In this document: piece after piece, positions 38,921 to 46,607 of the stretch
How positions within the stretch are numbered: position 1 is the first letter of the stretch
Layout of the letters: each line of letters begins with the position of its first letter
The notes under the pieces: model-generated
The model's database searches: none
What the model saw: the letters and a program-made list of their open reading frames with translations, nothing else
Told to the model about the DNA's origin: nothing
Made by a program: the position numbers and the translations under genes
Assembly (NCBI RefSeq): GCF_000376265.1
Contig: NZ_AQWU01000072.1
Span: 24,136-88,135, forward strand
Source: Thermus igniterrae ATCC 700962
GTDB taxonomy: Bacteria; Deinococcota; Deinococci; Deinococcales; Thermaceae
Direction of reading: 5' to 3'
DNA length: 64,000 nt

Positions 38921-40294
38921 TTAGCCCAGGAGGAGGTCCCGGGCCCTTAGGGCCAGGTGGACCCGGGCCAGGACCTCGGGGCGGGAGAGGGGGCCGAGGG
39001 CTTCCTCTATCCGCTTCAGGCGGTAGCGCAGGGTGTTGGGGTGGATGTTGAGGCGCGCGGCTGCCTCCTCCACCCCCCCGGAGGCCATGAAGACCTCGAG
39101 GGTACGGAGGAGTTTGGGCGGAAGGGGAAGGTAGCGCTCCACCAGGGCCCTCAGGTCCTCCGGGGACTGTTGCAGGAGGACGAAGGCCACGGGGTCCAGG
39201 CCGGTAAAGGAGAGGGCCTCCCCGGGACGGGCGGCCTTAAGGGCGATGAGGGCCTCGCGGTAGGCTTCCTGGACCCCGGTGTCGGCGTGGACGGCGGAGT
39301 AGCCCAGCCGGCTTCCTGGGGGCAGGGCGGCCAGGAGGCTTTCCGCTTCCCGTTTGGGGCTGTGCACCTGCCACATGGCCGCCACCCGGTTGCCCCGCAC
39401 CGCCAGGAGGTAGGGTACCCCCAGGCGGTCCAGGTAGGTGCCGGCGCGGCGCCTGAGCTCCAAGGTGGCCTCCCGCCGCCTCTCCTCCGCCAGGCGGTGG
39501 CGGCCCGGCACCTCGGGGGGTTCCACCAGGCTCAGCACCCACTCCACGCCCTCGGCGAAGCCGAAGGCGAAGAGCCTGGCCGGCTCGGCCTCCCCCAGGA
39601 TCAGGCCCTCGAGGAGAGCCCCACCCAGGGACTCCTCCTGCATCCTTTCCAGGCTACGCTCCAGGGCCCGCACCCGCAGGACCCGGGCCGCCACCTCCAG
39701 AAGCCCCCGGACCCCTCCCAGGACCTCCTCCTCCCCGTAGGCCACCAGGACCCCCTCCCCGGCCTCCAGGGCCAGCCAACCCCGGCTCGTCCCGGGCTCC
39801 TTGGGGTGCTGGGGGGGCACGGGGCCGGCGAAGCCCAGGACCTCCCCCCAGGGGGCCACCCGGGCCAGGGGAAGGCCGGTGGCCTGGTGGAGGACCTCCA
39901 GGAGGGGGCGGTCGGGAAGCTTGAGGAGGAGGTCCAGAAGCCCGGCCAGGGCTAGGCCCGGCCCCAGGGCGAAGAGCCTCTGGGCCAGGGCCTTTTCCAC
40001 CTCCTCCCGCCGGAGCCAGGGGGGGTAGAGGGCCAGGCCCAGCCCTTCCTTCTGGGCCAAGGCCAGCACCTCGGGGTCGGGGGCGGGCAGGAGGAAGCCC
40101 GAGGCGGTGCGGTAGCGCCACAGGTTCCCCTCGGGGCGGAAGAGGAGGAGGGCCCCCTCCAGGGGCAGGAGGGGGCGGGGTTCGGGGAGGAGGTAGAGGA
40201 CGGGGCGCTCCGAGGGGACCAGGGCCTCGAGGCCCAGTCCCTGGACCAGGGCGGTGAAGCTGATGGCACTTTGGCCAAAATTTTCCGCAACCAT
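38921..40294 (-). CDS. PucR-family transcriptional regulator
   Basis: A 457-residue cytosolic regulator. The N-terminal region (about 1-270) has poor similarity to the usual purine-catabolism or GAF sensor. The middle has a GGDEF-like CdaR domain with RLGYSAVHADTGVQEAYREALIALKAA. The C-terminal PucR helix-turn-helix is LLRTLEVFMASGGVEEAAARLNIHPNTLRYRLKRIEEALG. It is divergent from the 4-hydroxyphenylacetate genes, so it probably senses an intermediate of that pathway and controls the shared 147-bp region. Confidence 0.87.
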   Translation of the reverse strand: MVAENFGQSAISFTALVQGLGLEALVPSERPVLYLLPEPRPLLPLEGALLLFRPEGNLWRYRTASGFLLPAPDPEVLALAQKEGLGLALYPPWLRREEVEKALAQRLFALGPGLALAGLLDLLLKLPDRPLLEVLHQATGLPLARVAPWGEVLGFAGPVPPQHPKEPGTSRGWLALEAGEGVLVAYGEEEVLGGVRGLLEVAARVLRVRALERSLERMQEESLGGALLEGLILGEAEPARLFAFGFAEGVEWVLSLVEPPEVPGRHRLAEERRREATLELRRRAGTYLDRLGVPYLLAVRGNRVAAMWQVHSPKREAESLLAALPPGSRLGYSAVHADTGVQEAYREALIALKAARPGEALSFTGLDPVAFVLLQQSPEDLRALVERYLPLPPKLLRTLEVFMASGGVEEAAARLNIHPNTLRYRLKRIEEALGPLSRPEVLARVHLALRARDLLLG

Positions 40295-40346
40295 GGTGCA
40301 CTAGTACAATATCAGGCCTGGCCCTCGGAGGCGGCCAGAGAAAAGT

Positions 40347-40366
40347 TATCTTAGTTCACAAAGATA
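40347..40366. promoter_or_regulatory. Inverted repeat in the pucR-hpa intergenic region
   Basis: TATCTT-N8-AAGATA lies in an unusually AT-rich 70-bp stretch (40341-40392) between the divergent genes. It is a candidate operator for the PucR-type regulator. Promoter boxes are not unambiguous; TTAGTT (40351) with TATCGG (40375) at 18 nt is one option. The hpa mRNA has AAAGGAG 5 nt or so before ATG 40442. Confidence 0.45.
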
Positions 40367-40441
40367 GGAAGAAGTATCGGTCTTATACACAATTGCCCCC
40401 GCCTTTCCCCTGCCGCCATCCTGGGAGGCGAAAGGAGCAGC

Positions 40442-41332
40442 ATGTTCCGCGGGTCCATACCTCCCTTACCCACACCTTTCCGCCGGGGGCAGATTGACGA
40501 GGCCGCCCTGAGGGCCCTGGTGGAGCGGGCCATCCGCGAGGGCTCCCACGGGATCAGCGTGGGGGGCACCACCGGGGAACCGGGGACCCAGACCCTGGAG
40601 GAGCGAAAACGGGTGATGGCCATCGCCCTGGAGCAGGCGGCGGGCCGGGTGCCCGTCCTGCCCGGGACCGGGGCCTTGCGCCTGGAGGAGACCCTGGAGC
40701 TCACCCGCTTCGCCCAGGAGGTGGGGGCCCAGGGGGCCATGGTCATCGTTCCCTACTACGTGAAGCCCAATCAGGAGGGGCTTTACCGCTACTTCGCCGA
40801 GGTGGCCCGGGCGGTTCCCGACTTCCCCCTCATCCTCTACAACATCCCCGGCCGGGCGGGGGTGGAGATCGCCCCCAGGACCGTGGCCCGCCTCCGGCGG
40901 GACTTCCCCAACATCGTGGGCCTGAAGCACTCCTCCAAGGATCTGGAGTACCTCTCCCAGCTCTTCCAGGAGGTGGGGCAGGACTTCCTGGTCTTCTGCG
41001 GCCTGGAAAGCCTCACCCTGCCCATGATGAGCCTGGGGGCGGTGGGCACCATCGCCGCCACCGCCAACTGGCTCCCCAAGGAGGTGGCCCGGCTCACGGA
41101 GCTGGCCCTGGCCGGGGACTACGGGGGGGCCAGGGAGATGCACTACTACCTCCTGGAGGCCAACGAGGCCATCTTCTGGGACACCAACCCCATCCCCCTG
41201 AAGACCGTGCTCTCCTGGATGGGGCTTCTGGAGAAGGAGTGGCGCCTCCCCTTGGGGCCCACCACCCCCGAGGTGGAGGAGCGGCTTAGGCGCATGGCCC
41301 GGCGCTACGGCCTGATGGGGGAGGAGGCATGA
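40442..41332 (+). CDS. DHDPS/NAL-family class I aldolase in the 4-hydroxyphenylacetate operon
   Basis: A 296-residue (beta/alpha)8 enzyme: GSIPPLPTPFRRGQIDEAALRALVERAIREGSHGISVGGTTGEPGTQTLEERKR, YYVKPNQEGLYRYFAEVARAVPDFPLILYNIPGRAGVEI and the Schiff-base Lys in NIVGLKHSSKDLEYLSQL. The fold normally makes or splits pyruvate adducts. True dapA would be odd here, since every downstream gene is for 4-HPA breakdown. It may do the final aldolase step (to pyruvate and succinic semialdehyde) in place of HpaI. That role is inference. Confidence 0.8.
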   Translation: MFRGSIPPLPTPFRRGQIDEAALRALVERAIREGSHGISVGGTTGEPGTQTLEERKRVMAIALEQAAGRVPVLPGTGALRLEETLELTRFAQEVGAQGAMVIVPYYVKPNQEGLYRYFAEVARAVPDFPLILYNIPGRAGVEIAPRTVARLRRDFPNIVGLKHSSKDLEYLSQLFQEVGQDFLVFCGLESLTLPMMSLGAVGTIAATANWLPKEVARLTELALAGDYGGAREMHYYLLEANEAIFWDTNPIPLKTVLSWMGLLEKEWRLPLGPTTPEVEERLRRMARRYGLMGEEA

Positions 41333-42069
41333 AGCGTTGCCGCTTCCTGGCCAAGGGGCGGGTGCACCACGGGGTCTACCGGGAGGGGCTTCTGCTGGAC
41401 GAGGCCGGGGAGGCCCACGACCTGGAGGCCGTCACCTGGCTCCTGCCCTTCACCCCGGGCAAGGTGATCGGGGTGGCCCTGAACTACGCGGACCACGCGG
41501 AGGAGCTGGGCCTTTCCCGTCCCGAGGAGCCCGCCCTCTTTTGGAAGCCCAACACCAGCCTCCTCCCCCACAAGGGGGTGGTGCTCTACCCCAAGGGGGC
41601 GGCCTACGTGCACTACGAGGTGGAGCTGGCCGTGGTGGTGGGCCGCCCCATGAAGCGGGTGAAGGCCAAGGACGCCCTGGACTATGTTCTGGGCTACACC
41701 ATCGCCAACGACCTGGTGGTGCGGGACTTCGTGACCAACACCTTCCGCCCCCCCATCCGGGCCAAGGGGCGGGACACCTTCTTGCCCCTGGGCCCCTTTT
41801 TGGTGGAGGGGGAGGTGGCGGACCCCCAGAACCTCTGGCTACGGGCCTACGTGAACGGGGAGCTGAGGCAGGAGGGGCACACCTCGAGGATGCTCTACAG
41901 CGTGGCCGAGCTTCTGGCCTTCATCAGCGAGTTCATGACCCTGGAGCCCTACGACGTCCTCCTCACCGGCACCCCCAAGGGCATCAGCCAGGTGCGCCCG
42001 GGGGACGTGATGCGCCTGGAGATAGAGGGCCTGGGGGCCCTGGAGAACCCTATTGAGGAGGAGGCATGA
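41329..42069 (+). CDS. hpaG: Fumarylacetoacetate hydrolase family: HpaG-type decarboxylase/isomerase
   Basis: A 246-residue Mg-dependent enzyme with VIGVALNYADHAEELGL, FWKPNTSLLPHKGVVLYPKGAAYVHYEVELAVVVGRPMKRV (metal-binding E-x-E), GYTIANDLVVRDF and DVLLTGTPKGISQVRPGD. In the homoprotocatechuate pathway HpaG removes CO2 from 5-oxo-pent-3-ene-1,2,5-tricarboxylate and isomerises the product. A single domain rather than the duplicated E. coli form suggests one of the two reactions or a homodimer for both. ATGA overlaps occur on both sides. Confidence 0.83.
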   Translation: MKRCRFLAKGRVHHGVYREGLLLDEAGEAHDLEAVTWLLPFTPGKVIGVALNYADHAEELGLSRPEEPALFWKPNTSLLPHKGVVLYPKGAAYVHYEVELAVVVGRPMKRVKAKDALDYVLGYTIANDLVVRDFVTNTFRPPIRAKGRDTFLPLGPFLVEGEVADPQNLWLRAYVNGELRQEGHTSRMLYSVAELLAFISEFMTLEPYDVLLTGTPKGISQVRPGDVMRLEIEGLGALENPIEEEA

Positions 42070-43616
42070 GGTACGCCGACCGCGTGGCCGGTATCCCCTG
42101 GGAGCGGATTGAGGCCATCCGCAAGGAGCTTGCCGCCTGGACCGCCCTGCACCACATCGGGGGAGAGTTTGTCCCCTCGGAAACCGGGGAGACCTTTCCC
42201 ACCCTGGACCCCTCCAGCAACGAGCCCCTTTCCCAGGCCGCCCGGGGCGGGGCGCGCGAGGTGGACCGGGCAGCCCGGGCGGCCCACGAGGCCTTTGCCC
42301 GCTGGAGCCGCACCCCGGCCCGGGAGCGCAAGCGCTACCTCCTGAAGATCGCCGAGCTCTTGGAGAAGCACGCGGACGAGCTGGCGGTGGTGGAGGCCCT
42401 GGACACGGGGCAGGCCCTGCGCATCGTCCGGGCCCAGGTGGCCCGGGCGGCGGAGAACTTCGCCTTCTACGCGGAGTACGCCGAGCACGCCATGGAGGAC
42501 AAGACCTACCCCGTGGACCGGGACTGGCTCTACTACGCGGTGCGGGTGCCCGCCGGGCCCGTGGGCATCATCACCCCTTGGAACGCCCCCCTGATGCTCT
42601 CCACCTGGCGCATCGCCCCCGCCCTGGCCGCGGGGGACACGGTGGTGTTGAAGCCGGCGGAGTGGAGCCCCTTAACCGCCAGCAAGCTGGCGGCCATCCT
42701 GCAGGAGGCCGACCTGCCCTCCGGGGTGTTCAACGTGGTCCAGGGCTTCGGGGAGGAGGCGGGGGCGGCCCTGGTGGCCCATCCCCTGGTGCCCCTCATC
42801 ACCCTCACGGGGGAGACGGAGACCGGCAAGGTGGTCATGCAAAACGCCGCCCAGCACCTGAAGCGGCTTTCCCTGGAACTGGGGGGCAAGAGCCCGGCCC
42901 TGGTCTTCGCCGACGCCGACCTGGAGCGGGCCCTGGATGCGGTGGTCTTCCAGATCTACTCCTTCAACGGGGAGAGGTGCACGGCCAGCTCCCGGCTCCT
43001 GGTGGAGGAGGCCATCTTTGAGGACTTCGTGGCCCAGGTGGCGGAGCGGGCCCGGGCCATCCGGGTGGGCCACCCCCTGGACCCCGAGACCGAGGTGGGC
43101 CCCCTGATCCACCCCGAGCACCTGCAGAGGGTCCTGGGCTACATCCGGGTGGGCCTTCAGGAGGGCGCCCGGCTCCTGGTGGGTGGGGAGCAGGCCACCA
43201 CCTCCTTCCGCGGGGAGGACCTCTCCCGGGGCAACTACCTCAAGCCCACCCTCTTCGTGGGGGAGAACTCCATGCGCATCGCCCAGGAGGAGATCTTCGG
43301 GCCCGTTTTGCTGGCCATCCCCTTCAAGGACGAGGCGGAGGCCCTGCGCCTGGCCAACGAGACCAGGTACGGCCTTGCCGCCTACGTCTTCACCCGGGAC
43401 CTGGAGCGGGCCCACCGCCTGGCCCTGGAGTTGGAGGCCGGGCTCATCTACCTCAACAGCCACAACGTCCGCCACCTCCCCACCCCCTTCGGCGGGGTCA
43501 AGGGAAGCGGGGAGCGGCGGGAAGGAGGCTTTTACGCCTTTGAGTTCTACACCGACCTCAAGGCCGTGGGGCTGCCCTTAAGGCCCCCCCACGTGCCCAA
43601 GTTTGGAAAGGGGTGA
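42066..43616 (+). CDS. hpaE: 5-carboxymethyl-2-hydroxymuconate semialdehyde dehydrogenase
   Basis: A 516-residue NAD-dependent aldehyde dehydrogenase. PVGIITPWNAPLMLSTWRIAPALAAGDTVVLKPAEWSP binds NAD. The catalytic Glu is in LSLELGGKSPALVFADADL and the catalytic Cys in FNGERCTASSRLLV (about residue 304). EEIFGPVLLAIPFKDEAEALRLANETRYGLAAYVFT follows. Substrate is inferred from the HpaB/C/D/G neighbours. A six-base-type gap separates it from hpaB. Confidence 0.9.
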   Translation: MRYADRVAGIPWERIEAIRKELAAWTALHHIGGEFVPSETGETFPTLDPSSNEPLSQAARGGAREVDRAARAAHEAFARWSRTPARERKRYLLKIAELLEKHADELAVVEALDTGQALRIVRAQVARAAENFAFYAEYAEHAMEDKTYPVDRDWLYYAVRVPAGPVGIITPWNAPLMLSTWRIAPALAAGDTVVLKPAEWSPLTASKLAAILQEADLPSGVFNVVQGFGEEAGAALVAHPLVPLITLTGETETGKVVMQNAAQHLKRLSLELGGKSPALVFADADLERALDAVVFQIYSFNGERCTASSRLLVEEAIFEDFVAQVAERARAIRVGHPLDPETEVGPLIHPEHLQRVLGYIRVGLQEGARLLVGGEQATTSFRGEDLSRGNYLKPTLFVGENSMRIAQEEIFGPVLLAIPFKDEAEALRLANETRYGLAAYVFTRDLERAHRLALELEAGLIYLNSHNVRHLPTPFGGVKGSGERREGGFYAFEFYTDLKAVGLPLRPPHVPKFGKG

Positions 43617-43621
43617 ACGGC

Positions 43622-45073
43622 ATGGCAAGGACCGGCGCGGAGTACATAGAGGCCCTGAAGGAGCGTCCCCCCAACCTCTGGTACAAGGGGGAGAAGGTGG
43701 AGGACCCCACCACCCACCCGGTTTTCCGGGGCATCGTGCGCACCATGGCCGCCCTTTACGACCTGCAGCACGACCCCCGCTACCGGGAGAGCCTGACCTA
43801 CGAGGAGGAGGGGAAGCGGCACGGGATGAGCTTCCTCGTCCCCAAGACCAAGGAGGACCTCAGGCGGCGGAGCCAGGCCTACAAGCTCTGGGCCGACCAG
43901 AACCTGGGCATGATGGGCCGGAGCCCCGACTACCTGAACGCCGTGGTCATGGCCTATGCCGCCAGCGCCGACTACTTCGGGGAGTTTGCCGAGAACGTCC
44001 GCAACTACTACCGCCTCCTGCGGGACAAGGACCTGGCCACCACCCACGCCCTCACCAACCCCCAGGTGAACCGGGCCAAGCCCCCCTCGGCCCAGCCCGA
44101 CCCCTACATCCCCGTGGGGGTGGTCAAGCAGACGGAGCGGGGCATCGTGGTGCGGGGGGCGCGGATGACGGCTACCTTCCCCCTGGCGGACGAGGTGCTC
44201 ATCTTCCCCTCCACCCTCCTCAAGGAGGGGCCGGGGAGCGAGAAGTACGCCATCGCCTTCGCCCTGCCCACCTCCACCCCCGGGCTCCACTTCGTCTGCC
44301 GCGAGGGGCTGGTGGGCGGGGAGAGCCCCTTTGACCATCCCCTTTCCAGCCGGCTGGAGGAGATGGACTGCCTGGTGGTCTTTGACGACGTCCTGGTGCC
44401 CTGGGAACGGGTCTTCATCCTGGGGAATGTGGAGCTTTGCAACAACGCCTACGCCCAGACCGGGGCCCTCCACTACATGGCCCACCAGGTGGTGGTGCTG
44501 AAGACCGCCAAGACCGAGGCCTTCTTGGGGGTGGCGGCCCTCATGGCCGAGGGCATCGGGGCGGACGCCTACGGCCACGTGCAGGAGAAGATCGCCGAGA
44601 TCATCGTCTACCTCGAGGCCATGCGGGCCTTCTGGACCCGGGCCGAGGCCGAGGCCAAGGAGAACGCCTACGGCCTCCTGGTGCCCGACCGGGGGGCCCT
44701 GGATGGGGCCCGGAACCTCTACCCCCGGCTTTATCCCCGCATCCGGGAAATCCTGGAGCAGATCGGGGCCTCGGGGCTCATCACCCTGCCCTCGGAGCGG
44801 GACTTCAAGGGGCCTTTGGCCCCCATGCTGGAGAAGTACCTCCAGGGGGCGACCCTGGAGGCCAAGGAGCGGGTGGCCCTCTTCCGCCTGGCCTGGGACA
44901 TGACCCTTTCTGGCTTCGGCGCCAGGCAGGAGCTCTACGAGCGCTTCTTCTTCGGCGATCCCGTGCGCATGTACCAGACCCTTTACGGCGTCTACGACAA
45001 GGAGCCCTACAAGGCCCGGGTCCTGGCCTACCTGCGGGAGGCCCTGCGGGTCTTTGAGGAAGTGCGGGCCTGA
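43622..45073 (+). CDS. hpaB: 4-hydroxyphenylacetate 3-monooxygenase, oxygenase component
   Basis: A 483-residue FADH2-using hydroxylase turning 4-hydroxyphenylacetate into homoprotocatechuate; cytosolic tetramer. From ATG 43622 it reads MARTGAEYIEALKERPPNLW, which agrees with what I recall of the structurally studied T. thermophilus HpaB. GLITLPSERDF, PFDHPLSSRLEEMDCLVVFDDVLVPWERVF and the RTGAEYIEAL start are family blocks. A GTG nine bases earlier gives a weaker start. Reduced flavin comes from HpaC, encoded next. Confidence 0.96.
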   Translation: MARTGAEYIEALKERPPNLWYKGEKVEDPTTHPVFRGIVRTMAALYDLQHDPRYRESLTYEEEGKRHGMSFLVPKTKEDLRRRSQAYKLWADQNLGMMGRSPDYLNAVVMAYAASADYFGEFAENVRNYYRLLRDKDLATTHALTNPQVNRAKPPSAQPDPYIPVGVVKQTERGIVVRGARMTATFPLADEVLIFPSTLLKEGPGSEKYAIAFALPTSTPGLHFVCREGLVGGESPFDHPLSSRLEEMDCLVVFDDVLVPWERVFILGNVELCNNAYAQTGALHYMAHQVVVLKTAKTEAFLGVAALMAEGIGADAYGHVQEKIAEIIVYLEAMRAFWTRAEAEAKENAYGLLVPDRGALDGARNLYPRLYPRIREILEQIGASGLITLPSERDFKGPLAPMLEKYLQGATLEAKERVALFRLAWDMTLSGFGARQELYERFFFGDPVRMYQTLYGVYDKEPYKARVLAYLREALRVFEEVRA

Positions 45074-45086
45074 GGGGGTTGGAAAC

Positions 45087-45551
45087 GTGGGCGAGGGAGA
45101 GTTGAAAGACCTCTTCAAGGAGGCCATGAGCCGCTTTGCCGCCGGGGTTACCGTGGTCTCGGCGCGGCACGGGGAGGAGGAGCGGGGGATGACCGCTACC
45201 GCCTTCATGTCCCTCAGCCTCGAGCCCCCCCTGGTGGCCCTGGGTATCTGGCAGGGGGCCAAGGTCCTCCCTCTCCTGGAGGCCGCCCAGGCCTTCGCGG
45301 TAAGCCTCCTTCGCGAGGGGCAGGAGGGGGTTTCCGAGCACTTCGCCGGCCGCCCCAGGGATGGGGTGGGCCTGACGGCGGGCCGGGTGGAGGGGGCTTT
45401 GGCCGTGTTGCGGTGCCGGCTGGAGGCGGTCTATCCGGGGGGTGACCACCGCCTGGTGGTGGGCCGGGTGGAGGCCCTGGAGCTGGGGGAGATGGGGCCG
45501 CCCCTGGTCTACTTCGCCCGCGGCTACAGGAGGTTGGTATGGCCATCGTGA
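45087..45551 (+). CDS. hpaC: 4-hydroxyphenylacetate 3-monooxygenase, flavin reductase component
   Basis: A 154-residue NAD(P)H:flavin oxidoreductase of the HpaC/split-barrel family. FKEAMSRFAAGVTVVSARHGEEERGMTATAFMSLSLEPPLVALGI holds the flavin site, and AVLRCRLEAVYPGGDHRLVVGRVEALELGEMGPPLVYFARGYRRL is the C-terminal block. GTG 45087 is the first sensible start; TTG 45102 is possible. The 3' end overlaps hpaD by 13 bases. Confidence 0.92.
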   Translation: MGEGELKDLFKEAMSRFAAGVTVVSARHGEEERGMTATAFMSLSLEPPLVALGIWQGAKVLPLLEAAQAFAVSLLREGQEGVSEHFAGRPRDGVGLTAGRVEGALAVLRCRLEAVYPGGDHRLVVGRVEALELGEMGPPLVYFARGYRRLVWPS

Positions 45552-46498
45552 GGGTGGGATTTTTGGAGCTTTGGGTGCGGGACCTGGAGCGGAGCCTGGA
45601 GTTCTACGAGGGCCTTTTGGGCTTCCGCCTGGAGCACCGGGAGGGCCATAGCGCCTACCTCAGGGGCTACGAGGAGCTGGAGTGGAGCCTCAAGCTCACC
45701 GAGGCCCCCATGGCGGCGGTGCGGGCCCTGGGCTTCAAGGTGGACGCCGAGGAGGGCCTGGAGGCCCTTATGGCCTGGGCGGAAGCCGAAGGGCTTCCCC
45801 ACCGCCTCGAGGCCGACTGGGGGCGGCCAAAGGTCCTCCGGGTCCAGGACCCCTTCGGCTACCCCCTGGCCTTCTACTTCCGGGCGGAGAAGCTTCCCCG
45901 GGTCCTCCAGGACTACCACCTCCACCGGGGCCCTGGGGTGTTGCGCATAGACCACCTCAACGTCTTCTCCCCGGAGGTGGCCGAGGCCACCCGGTACTAC
46001 CAGGAAAGGCTTGGCTTCCGCCTCACGGAGTACACCGAGGACGAGGAGGGCCGGCTTTGGGCGAGCTGGCTCCACCGTAAGGGGAACGTGCACGACATCG
46101 CCTTCACCAACGGGGAGGGCCCCCGCCTCCACCACTTCGCCTACTGGCTCCCCGACCCCCTGGCCATCCTCAAGGCGGCGGACATCCTGGCCGGCGCCCG
46201 GCGCACGGACCAGATTGAGCGGGGCCCTGGGCGGCACGGCATCTCCAACGCCATGTTCCTCTACCTCAAGGACCCCGACGGGCACCGCCTGGAGCTCTAC
46301 ACCTCCGACTACCTCACCGTGGACCCCGACCTGCCCCCGGTGCGCTGGAGCCTCAACGACCCCCGCCGCCAGACCCTCTGGGGGCACAGGACGCCCAAGA
46401 GCTGGTTCCTGGAGGGAAGCCCCTTCCTGGACCTGGAGGGGAGGCTCCTTCCCACCCGGCCCTCGAGGCTCCTCGGCATCCCCGAGCACGTGACCTAG
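45539..46498 (+). CDS. hpaD: Homoprotocatechuate 2,3-dioxygenase
   Basis: A 319-residue type I extradiol dioxygenase made of two VOC modules. The N-terminal one (VGFLELWVRDLERSLEFYEGLLGFRLEHREG) is non-catalytic. The catalytic one has metal ligands His139 (RIDHLNVFS), one of His198/199 (RLHHFAYWLPD) and the Glu in GHRLELYTSDY. It opens the ring of homoprotocatechuate at 2,3, giving the substrate of HpaE. Fe or Mn use cannot be told. It is the last gene before the PaaR-type promoter. Confidence 0.92.
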   Translation: MAIVRVGFLELWVRDLERSLEFYEGLLGFRLEHREGHSAYLRGYEELEWSLKLTEAPMAAVRALGFKVDAEEGLEALMAWAEAEGLPHRLEADWGRPKVLRVQDPFGYPLAFYFRAEKLPRVLQDYHLHRGPGVLRIDHLNVFSPEVAEATRYYQERLGFRLTEYTEDEEGRLWASWLHRKGNVHDIAFTNGEGPRLHHFAYWLPDPLAILKAADILAGARRTDQIERGPGRHGISNAMFLYLKDPDGHRLELYTSDYLTVDPDLPPVRWSLNDPRRQTLWGHRTPKSWFLEGSPFLDLEGRLLPTRPSRLLGIPEHVT

Positions 46499-46499
46499 C

Positions 46500-46528
46500 T
46501 TGACGGGACAGATGTCCCTAACTAGACT
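46500..46528 (+). promoter_or_regulatory. Promoter of the LIV transporter-paaIK operon
   Basis: TTGACG (46500-46505) and TAGACT (46523-46528) with a 17-nt spacer, directly after the hpaD stop. A perfect inverted repeat GGGACA-GA-TGTCCC (46505-46518) fills the spacer and could be a second regulator site. Confidence 0.7.
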
Positions 46529-46539
46529 GGAAGCCAAAC

Positions 46540-46553
46540 CGAACGGCCGTTAG
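46540..46553. promoter_or_regulatory. PaaR-type operator
   Basis: Bases 46540-46553 read CGAACGGCCGTTAG. This fits at every defined position the consensus CNAACGNNCGTTNG that I recall for the T. thermophilus TetR-type repressor PaaR, which phenylacetyl-CoA releases. It lies just after the expected transcription start, so bound repressor would block the operon. A wider repeat, CTAACTA (46518-46524) with TAGTTAG (46551-46557), surrounds it. Confidence 0.75.
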
Positions 46554-46607
46554 TTAGACCCTGCCCGGGCCCAGCCCGGTGGGAAAGGTGGTAAAGGAGG
46601 GAAGAAC

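Noticed and set aside
38918..38923. TAAAAT 6 nt before the secreted-protein gene at 38911
   Set aside because: The first three bases are the stop codon of the upstream pucR-type gene, so the match is partly forced; the two genes are probably co-transcribed.
40442..41332. Reading this gene as dapA (lysine synthesis)
   Set aside because: Only the fold supports it; the operon is wholly for aromatic breakdown, so a pathway-specific aldolase is more likely, though not proven.
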